Part shown: piece by piece, positions 9,470-17,352 of the stretch | Numbering within the stretch: the first letter of the stretch is position 1 | Layout of the letters: each line of letters starts with the position of its first letter | From: CALMFQ01 sp964495595 | GTDB taxonomy: Bacteria; Pseudomonadota; Gammaproteobacteria; Burkholderiales; SCOH01 | Assembly (NCBI GenBank): GCA_964495595.1 | Contig: CAZBWH010000001.1 | Span: 26,538 to 90,537, forward strand | DNA length: 64,000 nucleotides | Direction of reading: 5' to 3' | Made by a program: the position numbers and the translations under genes | The notes under the pieces: model-generated | What the model saw: only the letters and a program-made list of their open reading frames with translations | Told to the model about the DNA's origin: nothing | Database searches by the model: none

Positions 9470-11354
9470 ACGACCGGCCTACCAGCCCCATCTGGATGCC
9501 ATCCGTGGCATTGCCGTGGCACTGGTGCTGCTGTTCCACTTTCAGTTGCTCGGCATCCGGGGGGGCTTTATTGGTGTCGACGTATTCTTCGTGCTGTCGG
9601 GTTATCTGATCACCGGCCTGCTGCTCCAGGCGCCGCTGCAGGGGTCCAGCCTGGCGCATTTCTACCGGCGGCGCCTGCTGCGGCTGATGCCGGCATTCCT
9701 GGTGTTCAGCGCCATCACCACGCTGGCGGCTGCCGCGCTGCTGCTGCCGGAAGACTGGCTGGACTACCTGCGCAGCCTGCGCGAATCGCTGCTGTTCAAC
9801 GCCAATCATTATTTCGCCCGCGAACTGAGCGATTACTTCGCCCGGGCGGCCCACGAGCTGCCGTTGTTGCACACCTGGTCACTGTCGATCGAATGGCAGT
9901 TCTATCTGGGCTACCCGGCGCTGCTGCTGGCGTTGCGCCGCTACACCTCCCTGGCCCGGCTGCGCTGGATCGTACTGGCAGCCACCCTGGCGCTGACGGC
10001 GACCTCCATCCAGCAAAGCCTGCAGCCGGAATCGGCCTATTTTTCCACTCTGGCTCGCCTGTTCGAGCTGCTGCTCGGGGCCAGTGCCTGTCTCGGATGG
10101 CCCGCCACCAGCCGGCCAGGCCGCTGGCAAGGCGCACTGGCCAGCATCGCGCTGCCGCTGCTGATCGGCCTGGGCTGGGTCTACACCGAATCGATGCCCC
10201 TGCCGGGCCTGCCGGCACTGGCCGTCTGCCTGCTGACGCTCTGCCTGCTGGCATGGGGACAGGACAACCTGTTGCTCAAGCTGCCGCCACTGCAGTACCT
10301 GGGCCGCATCTCCTACTCGGCCTACCTGTGGCACTGGCCGCTGGTGGCCTTCACCCACTATCTCTCAGTGCCCCTCAGTCTGGCGCTGCAACTGGCCCTG
10401 CTGGGTGGCACGCTGCTGCTGGCCGCAGCCAGCCACCACTGGGTAGAAGAACCGGCCCGCCGCTGGAAAGGGTCGCTGCGCACCTGTCTGGCGGGGCTGG
10501 TCGTCGTACCGGCTCTCGTCGTCATTGCAGTGCTGTATCAAAGCAAAACCCACTCCGGATGGCCGGAACGGCTGGGCGAAGGCGCTCGCTACGCCCACGC
10601 CCATCTTGCACCGTACCTCGACACCAATCAGCGGCAATGCCACGACTTTCGCGGTGGCACGCCCGAGCAGTGTGCCTTCGGCGATCTCGCCGGCTCGCGG
10701 CAAGCCATCCTGCTGGGCGATTCACATGCGCGGCACTTCTGGTGGTTTACCGACAAACTGGCCCGGCAAGCCGGAGTCAAGGTGTACGCCTTTTCCGGCA
10801 GCGCCTGCCTGATGCTGCCTGGCGTGGCGCAAACCTTCCGCGGCAGGCGCTACACCGATTGTGAATCGGCTGCAGAGCGGCATTTCCGTGCCATCGACCA
10901 GCGGCGCTACCAATATGTGCTGCTGGCCGAGCGTTGGCTGGTGTACTCGCCGGCACAATGGGCTGCGCTGGATCACACCGTTGCACGCATTCTGGCGGCA
11001 GGCGCCACACCGGTCATCTTCCGGCAGGTAGCCGAAGACGAAGTAGACCAGCTGGCGTGCTTCAACGCGCACCTCAAGCTGCGCCAGTCTTACCGCAACC
11101 ACTGCGGCATCGACCAGAACACCCCGTTCCAGCGCGACAAACGCCTGGCGCTGGCCGCCCTGTTCGACCGGCTGGCCCGGCAATACCCGGCCGTGCGCTG
11201 GATCGATCCGCAACAATCGCTGTGCCACGCCGGCCGCTGCCTGACCGTACACGACCGTACCCCGCTGTACGACGACAGCAACCACCTGAACGGCTATGCC
11301 TCCAGCCTGCTGGCCGACTGGCATCTCCAGCAGTTTCCCAACCCGCTGCGCTGA
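9453..11354 (+). CDS. OafA-type acyltransferase with SGNH domain, second of two
   Basis: This 633-residue protein has the same architecture as its upstream neighbour. An AT3 membrane domain (LDAIRGIAVALVLLFHF, then GVDVFFVLSGYLITG) leads to a C-terminal SGNH domain with LLGDSHARHFWWF around S424 and a late DDSNHLNGYAS block. The two proteins are clearly paralogous, but differ enough in the membrane half to suggest different acceptor positions or sugars. The start lies inside the end of the upstream gene. A role in O-acetylating the glycan assembled by this operon is inferred from family and position. Confidence 0.88.
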   Translation: MIPTAERPAYQPHLDAIRGIAVALVLLFHFQLLGIRGGFIGVDVFFVLSGYLITGLLLQAPLQGSSLAHFYRRRLLRLMPAFLVFSAITTLAAAALLLPEDWLDYLRSLRESLLFNANHYFARELSDYFARAAHELPLLHTWSLSIEWQFYLGYPALLLALRRYTSLARLRWIVLAATLALTATSIQQSLQPESAYFSTLARLFELLLGASACLGWPATSRPGRWQGALASIALPLLIGLGWVYTESMPLPGLPALAVCLLTLCLLAWGQDNLLLKLPPLQYLGRISYSAYLWHWPLVAFTHYLSVPLSLALQLALLGGTLLLAAASHHWVEEPARRWKGSLRTCLAGLVVVPALVVIAVLYQSKTHSGWPERLGEGARYAHAHLAPYLDTNQRQCHDFRGGTPEQCAFGDLAGSRQAILLGDSHARHFWWFTDKLARQAGVKVYAFSGSACLMLPGVAQTFRGRRYTDCESAAERHFRAIDQRRYQYVLLAERWLVYSPAQWAALDHTVARILAAGATPVIFRQVAEDEVDQLACFNAHLKLRQSYRNHCGIDQNTPFQRDKRLALAALFDRLARQYPAVRWIDPQQSLCHAGRCLTVHDRTPLYDDSNHLNGYASSLLADWHLQQFPNPLR

Positions 11355-11372
11355 CCCCAACCGGACCCGGAC

Positions 11373-12416
11373 ATGTCAACCGATCCCGCACATCCCCTAC
11401 GCATACTGATCATTCGCCGCGACAACATCGGCGATCTGGTCTGCACCACACCGCTGATCCGCAGCCTGCGCCAGCAGTTTCCCCAGGCGCGGATCGACGC
11501 GCTGGTCAACAGCTACAACCTGGCGGTGGTGGCCGACAACCCGGATCTGGATCACGTTTACGCCTACACCAAGGGCAAGCACCGCGACCACAGTCAATCC
11601 GGCGCCGGCATTTACCTGCAGCGGCTGGCAATGTACTGGGCACTGTTTCGCTGCCGCTACGATTACATCGTACTGGCCGACACGGTATTTTCCGGCCGGG
11701 CGTTGTCGATGGCACGCTGGTTCCGCCCTGCCCACATCATTGGCTTCGCCCCGGCCGGCCAGTCACCCAAGGGGCTGGATTTGCCGATCCGCAGCGGGCC
11801 GGATGGCCACGTCGTCGCACGGCTGGCCGCCTTGCTGACCCCGCTCGGCATCAACACTCCCCCGCCGGCGCTGGTACTGCAGGCCAACCCGGCAGCACTG
11901 GCAGCAGCCCGTTCAACGGTGGGCCCCTTGCCGGCTGGCCGGCCGCTGATCGGCCTGCACATCAGCGCCCGCAAGCCAAGCCAGCGCTGGCCGGCGGAAC
12001 GGTTCATCGAGCTGGCCAAGCGATTGCACACGGAACATGGCGCCACCTTGCTGCTGTTCTGGTCCCCCGGCGCCGAAGACAACCCCTTACATCCTGGCGA
12101 CGACCAGAAGGCGCACGCCATTATCGAAGGCACGGCCGGCCTGCCGCTGCAGCCCTTTGCCACCCGCGAGCTGGCGCAACTGATTGCCGGCCTGAGCCTG
12201 GTCGAGTGGGTGATCTGCAGTGACGGCGGGGCAATGCACATTGCCGCGGGGCTGGGCAAACCGGTGGTGTGCTTCTTCGGTCAGTCGAATGTCACGCACT
12301 GGCATCCGTGGGGTGTGCCTTATGTCGCGCTGCAGCCGGCATCCCAACAGGTCACCGACGTCAGCGTCGACGAAGTCATGGCAGCCTGCCACCGGCTAGC
12401 AGCCGGTCGGACTTGA
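11373..12416 (+). CDS. Glycosyltransferase family 9, second copy
   Basis: This 347-residue heptosyltransferase-like enzyme starts at an ATG 18 bases after the acyltransferase gene. RILIIRRDNIGDLVCTTPLI marks the N-terminal GT9 domain. CSDGGAMHIAAGLGKPVVCF marks the donor site, with D-GG-MH in place of the D-TGP-H of the copy at 4701. It is the last gene of the glycan operon. Its final codons and its TGA stop fall inside the left arm of the inverted-repeat element at 12405, so the element supplies the C-terminus. The acceptor is unknown. Confidence 0.87.
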   Translation: MSTDPAHPLRILIIRRDNIGDLVCTTPLIRSLRQQFPQARIDALVNSYNLAVVADNPDLDHVYAYTKGKHRDHSQSGAGIYLQRLAMYWALFRCRYDYIVLADTVFSGRALSMARWFRPAHIIGFAPAGQSPKGLDLPIRSGPDGHVVARLAALLTPLGINTPPPALVLQANPAALAAARSTVGPLPAGRPLIGLHISARKPSQRWPAERFIELAKRLHTEHGATLLLFWSPGAEDNPLHPGDDQKAHAIIEGTAGLPLQPFATRELAQLIAGLSLVEWVICSDGGAMHIAAGLGKPVVCFFGQSNVTHWHPWGVPYVALQPASQQVTDVSVDEVMAACHRLAAGRT

Positions 12417-12500
12417 GCGATCATAGCGAGCCGAGTGGGAACACGGGTAAATAAGGCCGTTTCTGCCACTGGCGCAGCAGATCAGCCTCAAGTCCGACAG
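12405..12500. repeat. Inverted-repeat element, copy 2 (long form)
   Basis: The arms GTCGGACTTGAG (from 12406) and CTCAAGTCCGAC (to 12498) match those of the copy at 279-341 in the same orientation. The inner sequence GAGCGATC to GCGCAGCAGATCAG is also shared, but here it carries about 34 extra bases between GAGTGG and CTGGCGCAG. It lies between two convergent genes and overlaps the stop codon of the GT9 gene. Confidence 0.8.
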
Positions 12501-12509
12501 GCTGCCAGA

Positions 12510-13814
12510 TCAGGGAGCGCAGGATTCGGGCAGCGGTGACAGCGCTGCCGCCGCCACGCCCTGATACGCCAGCAGGGTGAAATAGCTGGCGGAAGGATCA
12601 CCGAACCGGGCCACCACCTTGGTCGCGCCGCTGATGGGCGCAGCACCGGCAAACTCCGCGCCATTGCGCTCCAGCCGGGTCCAATCGCCTGCGGCGGAAA
12701 CCACCGCCACTTCGGCTGCACCGGGAACCGTCAGCGCAAACACTTGCAACCCGCCCAGCGCCAGTTGCCCGGCCAGCGGCGAGTGTAGCCGCGCCCCCAC
12801 CTCGCGGAACGTAGCGTAGCTCTCGGGCAGCCGCGCTGCAGTCGGCAAGGCCTTACTGGCAGTAATCCGGTAGGTCAGCACGGCGTCAAACGGCGCCTGG
12901 CCGTCAGCCTGCGGCTTGGCGTAGAGGTTGAGCCGGTATTCGCCGGGCGCAGGCAACACCACCTCAACCCGCGCCTGCTGTGCGTGGCGTTGCACCAGTG
13001 TGGCGTGCTCCTGCAACTGGCCGGAGCGGGTCAGGGTCGCGGTCAGTGCCACGGTAGACGGCACATCGAGCGACACGGCAAACCGGTTACAGTGCGGCGC
13101 AAGGGTGTGTTGGCGCTGCCTGGCCAGATCCAGCCCCAGCCGGAAAAAAGCCGGCTGCGGCCGGGCCAGGCCGGCAAAGGCAGCCGGAGTCATCAGGGAA
13201 TCGAGCAAGCGCCAGCGCGGGTCTTCCGGCAAGTGGCTGTAGGCAAGCAGCGCCGGATCGGCCAGAAAATAGAATGGCTCGAAGCGGCGCCGGTACTGCC
13301 CCCGCTCGTCCACCCCGCCTGCGGCCCAAGTGGCGTCAAGCAGTTGCCAGCGCCCCTGCAGCCGTACTGCATTCCAGTCGTGGTTGGCCGGGCCGACCGC
13401 ATCGCCGGGTTGATAGCCAAAACCCTTGGCATAGCCGTGCACTGATACAGCCTCCAGCCCTGCCAGCCGCGCCAGCGATTCAAACGCAGTGGCAAAGCCG
13501 GAGCACACCGCCTTGCCGCTGGTCAGCACATCGCTGGCCGACTGCGGCACGATGGTGCCCGCCAGATAGCTCGCCACGTCGTATTCGACATGCTCGGCCA
13601 GCCAGCGAAAAATTGCCCGCGCCTTGTCGGTGTCGTCACGCGCCGGCTGCACCAGATATTCAACCAGTTGCTGCGGCGAACGCTGCAAGCCGGCCGGCGC
13701 GGCCAGCGCGTGGCGGTCGATGGCATCAAAGTCGCGTGGCCCGCCGGCGTGGGCACAGGTCAGCCAGCCAGCGCAGAACAGCGGCCACAGGGAGATCCAG
13801 CCCAGGGTTTGCAT
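12510..13814 (-). CDS. Secreted transglutaminase-like (cysteine protease fold) protein
   Basis: This protein of about 434 residues begins with a Sec signal peptide (MQTLGWISLWPLFCAGWLTC, cleavage after AHA). A transglutaminase core follows with the three catalytic positions visible: Cys104 in GKAVCSGFA, His145 in NHDWNAV and Asp160 in LLDATWA. The C-terminal 200 residues look like beta-rich repeats of unknown role. I chose the ATG at 13814 because GGGAG lies just upstream, inside the longer alternative reading. Bacterial proteins of this type are thought to act as peptidases or cross-linkers in the periplasm, but the substrate is unknown. It stands alone, convergent with the glycan operon. 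Confidence 0.75.
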   Translation of the reverse strand: MQTLGWISLWPLFCAGWLTCAHAGGPRDFDAIDRHALAAPAGLQRSPQQLVEYLVQPARDDTDKARAIFRWLAEHVEYDVASYLAGTIVPQSASDVLTSGKAVCSGFATAFESLARLAGLEAVSVHGYAKGFGYQPGDAVGPANHDWNAVRLQGRWQLLDATWAAGGVDERGQYRRRFEPFYFLADPALLAYSHLPEDPRWRLLDSLMTPAAFAGLARPQPAFFRLGLDLARQRQHTLAPHCNRFAVSLDVPSTVALTATLTRSGQLQEHATLVQRHAQQARVEVVLPAPGEYRLNLYAKPQADGQAPFDAVLTYRITASKALPTAARLPESYATFREVGARLHSPLAGQLALGGLQVFALTVPGAAEVAVVSAAGDWTRLERNGAEFAGAAPISGATKVVARFGDPSASYFTLLAYQGVAAAALSPLPESCAP

Positions 13815-13879
13815 GATGTGCTCCCGCAATGATGCCGGCCCGGCAGGCCATTGACGGTCGGCACCTCATGCCGCCGACG

Positions 13880-14461
13880 TCATTGCGCAGTCAGGACGCC
13901 ATCCTTCAGTTTGATCTTGTCGCCCACCTTGAACTGCGGCGTGCTGTCGTTGTCGCTGCCGTTCACGGTGGCCGTACTGCCATTGTTCAGCTTGACCACA
14001 TAATCATAGGCATTACGCGAGCCCAGCGCCTTTTCCGCCTCGTTGCCGGCCAGGCCGCCTGCAATGGCCCCCACTAGGGTTGCAGCGGTATTTCCCTTGC
14101 CCTTGCCGATCTGCTTGCCCAACAGGCCACCGGCTGCAGCGCCGGCAGCCGCCCCCAGGCCCGACCCTTCACCGGCAATCTTGCGCTCCAGCACCTCGGT
14201 CACCGCGCCGCATTCAGGGCATGCCTTGGCCGCATCCATTTGCTGCTTGGCCGCAGCCAGCGCCGCTGTCTTGTCGGCCTTGGCCTTGCTGTCGCAGGCC
14301 TTGCGCTCGGCTTTCGGCGCCTTTTTGCATGCAGCACTGGCAGCCTTGAAATCAGCTTCGATCTGCTTCTTGCTGGCGGCAAAATCGGCGGCCGGATCAG
14401 CCAGCACGCTACCCGCAGCAGCCGACAGCACCAGCGCAGCAATCATCAATTGAATTTTCAT
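13880..14461 (-). CDS. Periplasmic protein with glycine-zipper segment
   Basis: This 193-residue protein has a signal peptide (MKIQLMIAALVLSAAAGSVL) and a Lys/Ala-rich helical region with four cysteines (about residues 45-85). A glycine zipper of GAAAGAAAGGLLG type (about 105-140) and a C-terminal small beta region ending LKDGVLTAQ follow. The zipper resembles the 2TM glycine-zipper domain of SlyB/Rick-17-kDa outer-membrane proteins, though no lipobox is present. It may associate with the outer membrane. The ATG at 14461 gives the clean signal peptide. The function is unknown. Confidence 0.65.
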   Translation of the reverse strand: MKIQLMIAALVLSAAAGSVLADPAADFAASKKQIEADFKAASAACKKAPKAERKACDSKAKADKTAALAAAKQQMDAAKACPECGAVTEVLERKIAGEGSGLGAAAGAAAGGLLGKQIGKGKGNTAATLVGAIAGGLAGNEAEKALGSRNAYDYVVKLNNGSTATVNGSDNDSTPQFKVGDKIKLKDGVLTAQ

Positions 14462-14504
14462 GGACAGATTTCCTTTCAGGATAAACAGGACAAATAAATC
14501 AGGA

Positions 14505-15305
14505 TCATGGCAGCAGGCCCCACAGCATTTTGCCTGCGATCGACAACAGCAGCACCGCAAACAGCTTTTTCAGTCGCATGACAGGCAATCGGTGCGCCAG
14601 TTTCGCTCCGACGCTGGCAGTGAGCATGCTCGCCAGCACAATACCAGCCAGCGCGGGCCAATACACAAAGCCCGATGCCCCAGGTGGCAACCCTGCTGCG
14701 GCCCAGCCATTCACCAGATACCCCAGCGCCCCGGCCAGCGCAATCGGAAAACCGATCGCCGCCGACGTGCCAATGGCTTGGTGAATGGAGACATTGCACC
14801 AGCTCATGAACGGCACGGATAACGACCCGCCGCCAATGCCGACAAAACTGGAAATCAAGCCAATGAACCCGCCGGCGCCCAGCATGCCTGCCGGGCCTGG
14901 CAAGGTGCGCGTAGCAGGTGGTTTGGCACCGGCCAGCATCTGCAGGCTAACCAGCACAGCGAATGCGACAAACAGCCATTTCAGCCCGGTGGTAGAAATC
15001 TGGCCGGCCACCGTAGCGCCGGCAAAGGTGCCCAGCAGAATGCCCGGGGCGATCGAACGCACGATTTGCCAGTTCACCGCACCGTGCGCGTGGTGTCCGC
15101 GAATGCTCGACAGCGAAGTGAACAGGATCGACGCCAGCGAAGTACCCAGCGCCAGATGCAGCACATGCTGCGGCGCGATGCCGGCATGCTCGAAGACAAA
15201 CACCAGCGCCGGCACGATCACCAGGCCGCCCCCGACACCAAGCAGGCCGGCCAGCACCCCCGCTACCGCACCGATCGCCAGATAGGCAGGCAAGAAATTC
15301 AGCAT
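14505..15305 (-). CDS. TauE/SafE-family sulfite or sulfonate exporter-like permease
   Basis: This 266-residue integral membrane protein has about eight hydrophobic segments in two related halves. Each half has a glycine-rich turn: AGLLGVGGGLVIVPAL near the start and SFVGIGGGSLSVPFM in the middle. That internal duplication is characteristic of the TauE/SafE (DUF81) family, whose members move organic sulfur compounds or other small anions. No sulfur-metabolism genes adjoin it, so the substrate is unassigned. It ends about 45 bases from the start of the downstream minus-strand gene and may be cotranscribed with it. Confidence 0.85.
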   Translation of the reverse strand: MLNFLPAYLAIGAVAGVLAGLLGVGGGLVIVPALVFVFEHAGIAPQHVLHLALGTSLASILFTSLSSIRGHHAHGAVNWQIVRSIAPGILLGTFAGATVAGQISTTGLKWLFVAFAVLVSLQMLAGAKPPATRTLPGPAGMLGAGGFIGLISSFVGIGGGSLSVPFMSWCNVSIHQAIGTSAAIGFPIALAGALGYLVNGWAAAGLPPGASGFVYWPALAGIVLASMLTASVGAKLAHRLPVMRLKKLFAVLLLSIAGKMLWGLLP

Positions 15306-15354
15306 GGTCGCATGGCAGCGTTCCCCGGCCCGACGTGCCGCCTGCAGGCGGGCA

Positions 15355-15966
15355 TCAGGCCGACTGGCACGCGCCTCCCGGTCGGCAACGGTAAATCGCC
15401 GCTTCGGTAATCACCCAGTCCAGCGGCTGATCCCAGGGATCGGCCGGCAACGAATCGACCCGCTGACACTCAAACGCCGCACCGACCAGCACCGGCTTGC
15501 GCCAGACCTTGCGCTGGCGCAGATAAGCCAGCGTTGCATCGTAAAACCCACCGCCCATCCCCAGCCGGTTACCCGCCGGGTCGAAGCCGACCAGCGGCAC
15601 GAACAGCACATCCAGCGCCCGTGCCGGCAGGCTGCGCCGTGCGGCAATTTCGGCAATGCCAAAACGGTTGAGATACCAGCGATTGGCCGGGTGAATGCGG
15701 GTAAAGCGCATCCGCTTGCCACGAGCCTCGGGCACCACCGGCAGGAAACACTCGCGTTGGCGCCACAGCGCTTCGTTGATCAGGGGACGCAGGTCGAGCT
15801 CGACCGGCAGTGGCAGATAAAAGCCGATCCGGCGTGCGCGCAACAACAAGGCAGACTGAATGGCCAAGCGGGTAAAGCGGGCGGCAGCAAGACGACGCTG
15901 GCGGCGCGGAATGCGGGAACGCGCAGCGCGCAGCGCGCGCCTGAGGGCAATCTTGTCAGCAAACAT
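15355..15966 (-). CDS. fau: 5-formyltetrahydrofolate cyclo-ligase
   Basis: This 203-residue protein belongs to the 5-FTHF cyclo-ligase family. It starts with a basic helix-rich segment (ALRRALRAARSRIP) and carries the ATP/folate-binding LVGFDPAGNRLGMGGGFYD motif around residues 125-145. The enzyme converts 5-formyl-THF to 5,10-methenyl-THF with ATP. The gene lies just downstream of the predicted 6S RNA gene, and together with zapA this reproduces the zapA-ssrS-fau(ygfA) order known from many proteobacteria. The two are probably processed from one transcript. Confidence 0.93.
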   Translation of the reverse strand: MFADKIALRRALRAARSRIPRRQRRLAAARFTRLAIQSALLLRARRIGFYLPLPVELDLRPLINEALWRQRECFLPVVPEARGKRMRFTRIHPANRWYLNRFGIAEIAARRSLPARALDVLFVPLVGFDPAGNRLGMGGGFYDATLAYLRQRKVWRKPVLVGAAFECQRVDSLPADPWDQPLDWVITEAAIYRCRPGGACQSA

Positions 15967-15982
15967 GGGAAAAGCAGAAGGA

Positions 15983-16164
15983 AGACTCCCCGCCAGTGCC
16001 GTCCGGCCCCGGCATCTTGAACCTGGGGTTCAAGGGGTCGCGTACCGGGCTCGTCAGGCACATCCGTGAAAGGGCGCGCACACAGAACCTATTGGATCGG
16101 CAACCATATCTCTACGATATTGGTTCAAAGAATTTGAAGCCGTAACAAACACCGCAGGGAGTGG
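15983..16164 (-). ncRNA. ssrS: 6S RNA
   Basis: On the minus strand, a segment of about 180 bases between zapA and fau has the hallmarks of 6S RNA. The 5' end ACTCCC with GCGGTGTTTGTTACGG pairs with the 3' end CACTGGCGGGGAGT to form the closing stem. The conserved CCTTGAACC ... GGTTCAAG hairpin lies near the 3' side. TACAAT, a plausible -10 box, sits about seven bases before the predicted 5' end. 6S RNA mimics an open promoter, sequesters sigma-70 RNA polymerase in stationary phase and templates pRNA. The ends are estimated from the closing stem only. Confidence 0.85.
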
Positions 16165-16211
16165 AGGCCATTGTAACATGACGGCCGGCGAATAAAAGCC
16201 CTGCGTTTTGC

Positions 16212-16517
16212 TCACGCCGCCGGCTCGTCGGCCAGTGCGCCGTCGATCAGCCGGCTCATGCTGCGCAGGCGCTCCTGCACCTCGCCCAGCCCGGCATCGC
16301 CGCCTACACGGGTTGTCAGCAGCTCGTTGGAAATATTGAGCGCCGCCATGATGGCGATCCGGTCGATGCCGATCACCTTGCCGGTGGCGCGGATCTGCTG
16401 CATTTTTTCATCCAGGTAATCCACGGCCTGGCGCAACGAGGGCTCTTCTTCTTCCGGGCAGGCAATGCGCAGGTCGCGCCCCATAATGGTGACGTCGAGG
16501 GTGCGGATCTGGCTCAT
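16212..16517 (-). CDS. zapA: Cell division protein ZapA
   Basis: This 101-residue protein has the ZapA layout: a short N-terminal beta domain (TLDVTIMGRDLRIACPEEE) and a long C-terminal coiled coil (about residues 28-95) containing DRIAIMAALNISNELL. ZapA binds FtsZ and bundles protofilaments at midcell. The start overlaps the stop of the upstream zapB-like gene by four bases (ATGA), so the two are translationally coupled. 6S RNA follows immediately downstream on the same strand, the usual neighbourhood. Confidence 0.92.
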   Translation of the reverse strand: MSQIRTLDVTIMGRDLRIACPEEEEPSLRQAVDYLDEKMQQIRATGKVIGIDRIAIMAALNISNELLTTRVGGDAGLGEVQERLRSMSRLIDGALADEPAA

Positions 16518-16714
16518 GTCGATGACTCCGGAAGGGTTTGCAACAAGGCTTCGAGGCGTTGTGCGGCAACGTTGACTTTGTCGTTCAGGCGGGCGTTGTC
16601 CTGGCGGACGTCAGCCAGTTGCCGGCCCAGCTGCCGGTTTTCCTGACGCAGCTGCTGGCACAAGGCAATCAGCGCCGCGACTTTGCCTTCCAGTTCATTG
16701 AGTTCGGTATTCAT
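16514..16714 (-). CDS. ZapB-like coiled-coil protein (TIGR02449 type)
   Basis: This 66-residue protein is almost entirely coiled coil, from ELNELEGKVAALIALC through NDKVNVAAQRLEALLQ. Small proteins of this kind directly upstream of zapA are commonly annotated as a TIGR02449 family related to ZapB and are thought to act with ZapA in the divisome. The ATG at 16714 gives this compact form; a longer reading upstream has unrelated composition. The four-base overlap with zapA supports joint translation. Confidence 0.8.
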   Translation of the reverse strand: MNTELNELEGKVAALIALCQQLRQENRQLGRQLADVRQDNARLNDKVNVAAQRLEALLQTLPESST

Positions 16715-16746
16715 GGCGCAAACTATAGGGAGCCCGTCAGACGGCG

Positions 16747-17310
16747 TCAACCCGCGCGCCCGGCCGCAGCTGCGTCGGAGCCATCGTCGTCGACGGAGGT
16801 GAAGCGCAGCCAGATGCCATCCTGCGCTACCCGGATATGCTGGATGCGATAACGATGCTGCAGGTAAGACGGATCGCGATGCTTGCGCGCCAGCGCCTCC
16901 TGAACGCGGGTGGACACCTCCTTGCGCACCGCCAGCACCCGGCCCAGCAACATGTTCAGCAGGCTGTCGGGCGATTCGATCAGGCGGAAATCGGTCAGGC
17001 CGAAGCGGTCTTCGCGGGCAAACAGCGCGGCGCTGGCAGAGATATCCAGCCCGTTGCGCATGGCCAGGCAATCGTAGCGACCGAAAATCGTGAGCAGCAG
17101 GCGACCGTTCTGCAGCGCCACGCGTGGCCGGGTGGCCTCGGCCGAGCAACCGAGAAAACTGCTGCCGATCTTGTCCTGGCCCTTGAACATGCGCTCATGC
17201 ACCAACCATTGCAGATCGGCAAGGCCAATCAGCAGCTCTTCTGCTGCTGCGGCGGCAGGCGCGGCCGACAGCAGCGAAGCACAGACAAGGGGCAGCAGCG
17301 AATGGTTCAT
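16747..17310 (-). CDS. Periplasmic protein of unknown function, YceB-like layout
   Basis: This 187-residue protein has a signal peptide (MNHSLLPLVCASLLSAAPAA, Ala-rich cleavage region) followed by about 160 residues of mixed alpha/beta sequence. It has two cysteines (in FLGCSA and YDCLAM) that could form a disulfide. The pattern of an early helix, central beta strands and a late helix recalls YceB/DUF1439 periplasmic proteins, but the resemblance is loose and no lipobox is present. It sits between the zapB-like gene and glpK on the same strand. The function is unknown. Confidence 0.5.
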   Translation of the reverse strand: MNHSLLPLVCASLLSAAPAAAAAEELLIGLADLQWLVHERMFKGQDKIGSSFLGCSAEATRPRVALQNGRLLLTIFGRYDCLAMRNGLDISASAALFAREDRFGLTDFRLIESPDSLLNMLLGRVLAVRKEVSTRVQEALARKHRDPSYLQHRYRIQHIRVAQDGIWLRFTSVDDDGSDAAAAGRAG

Positions 17311-17352
17311 GCTTGCAGTGTAGTAGACATTCGGCGGCCGCCCCGGCCAGCG

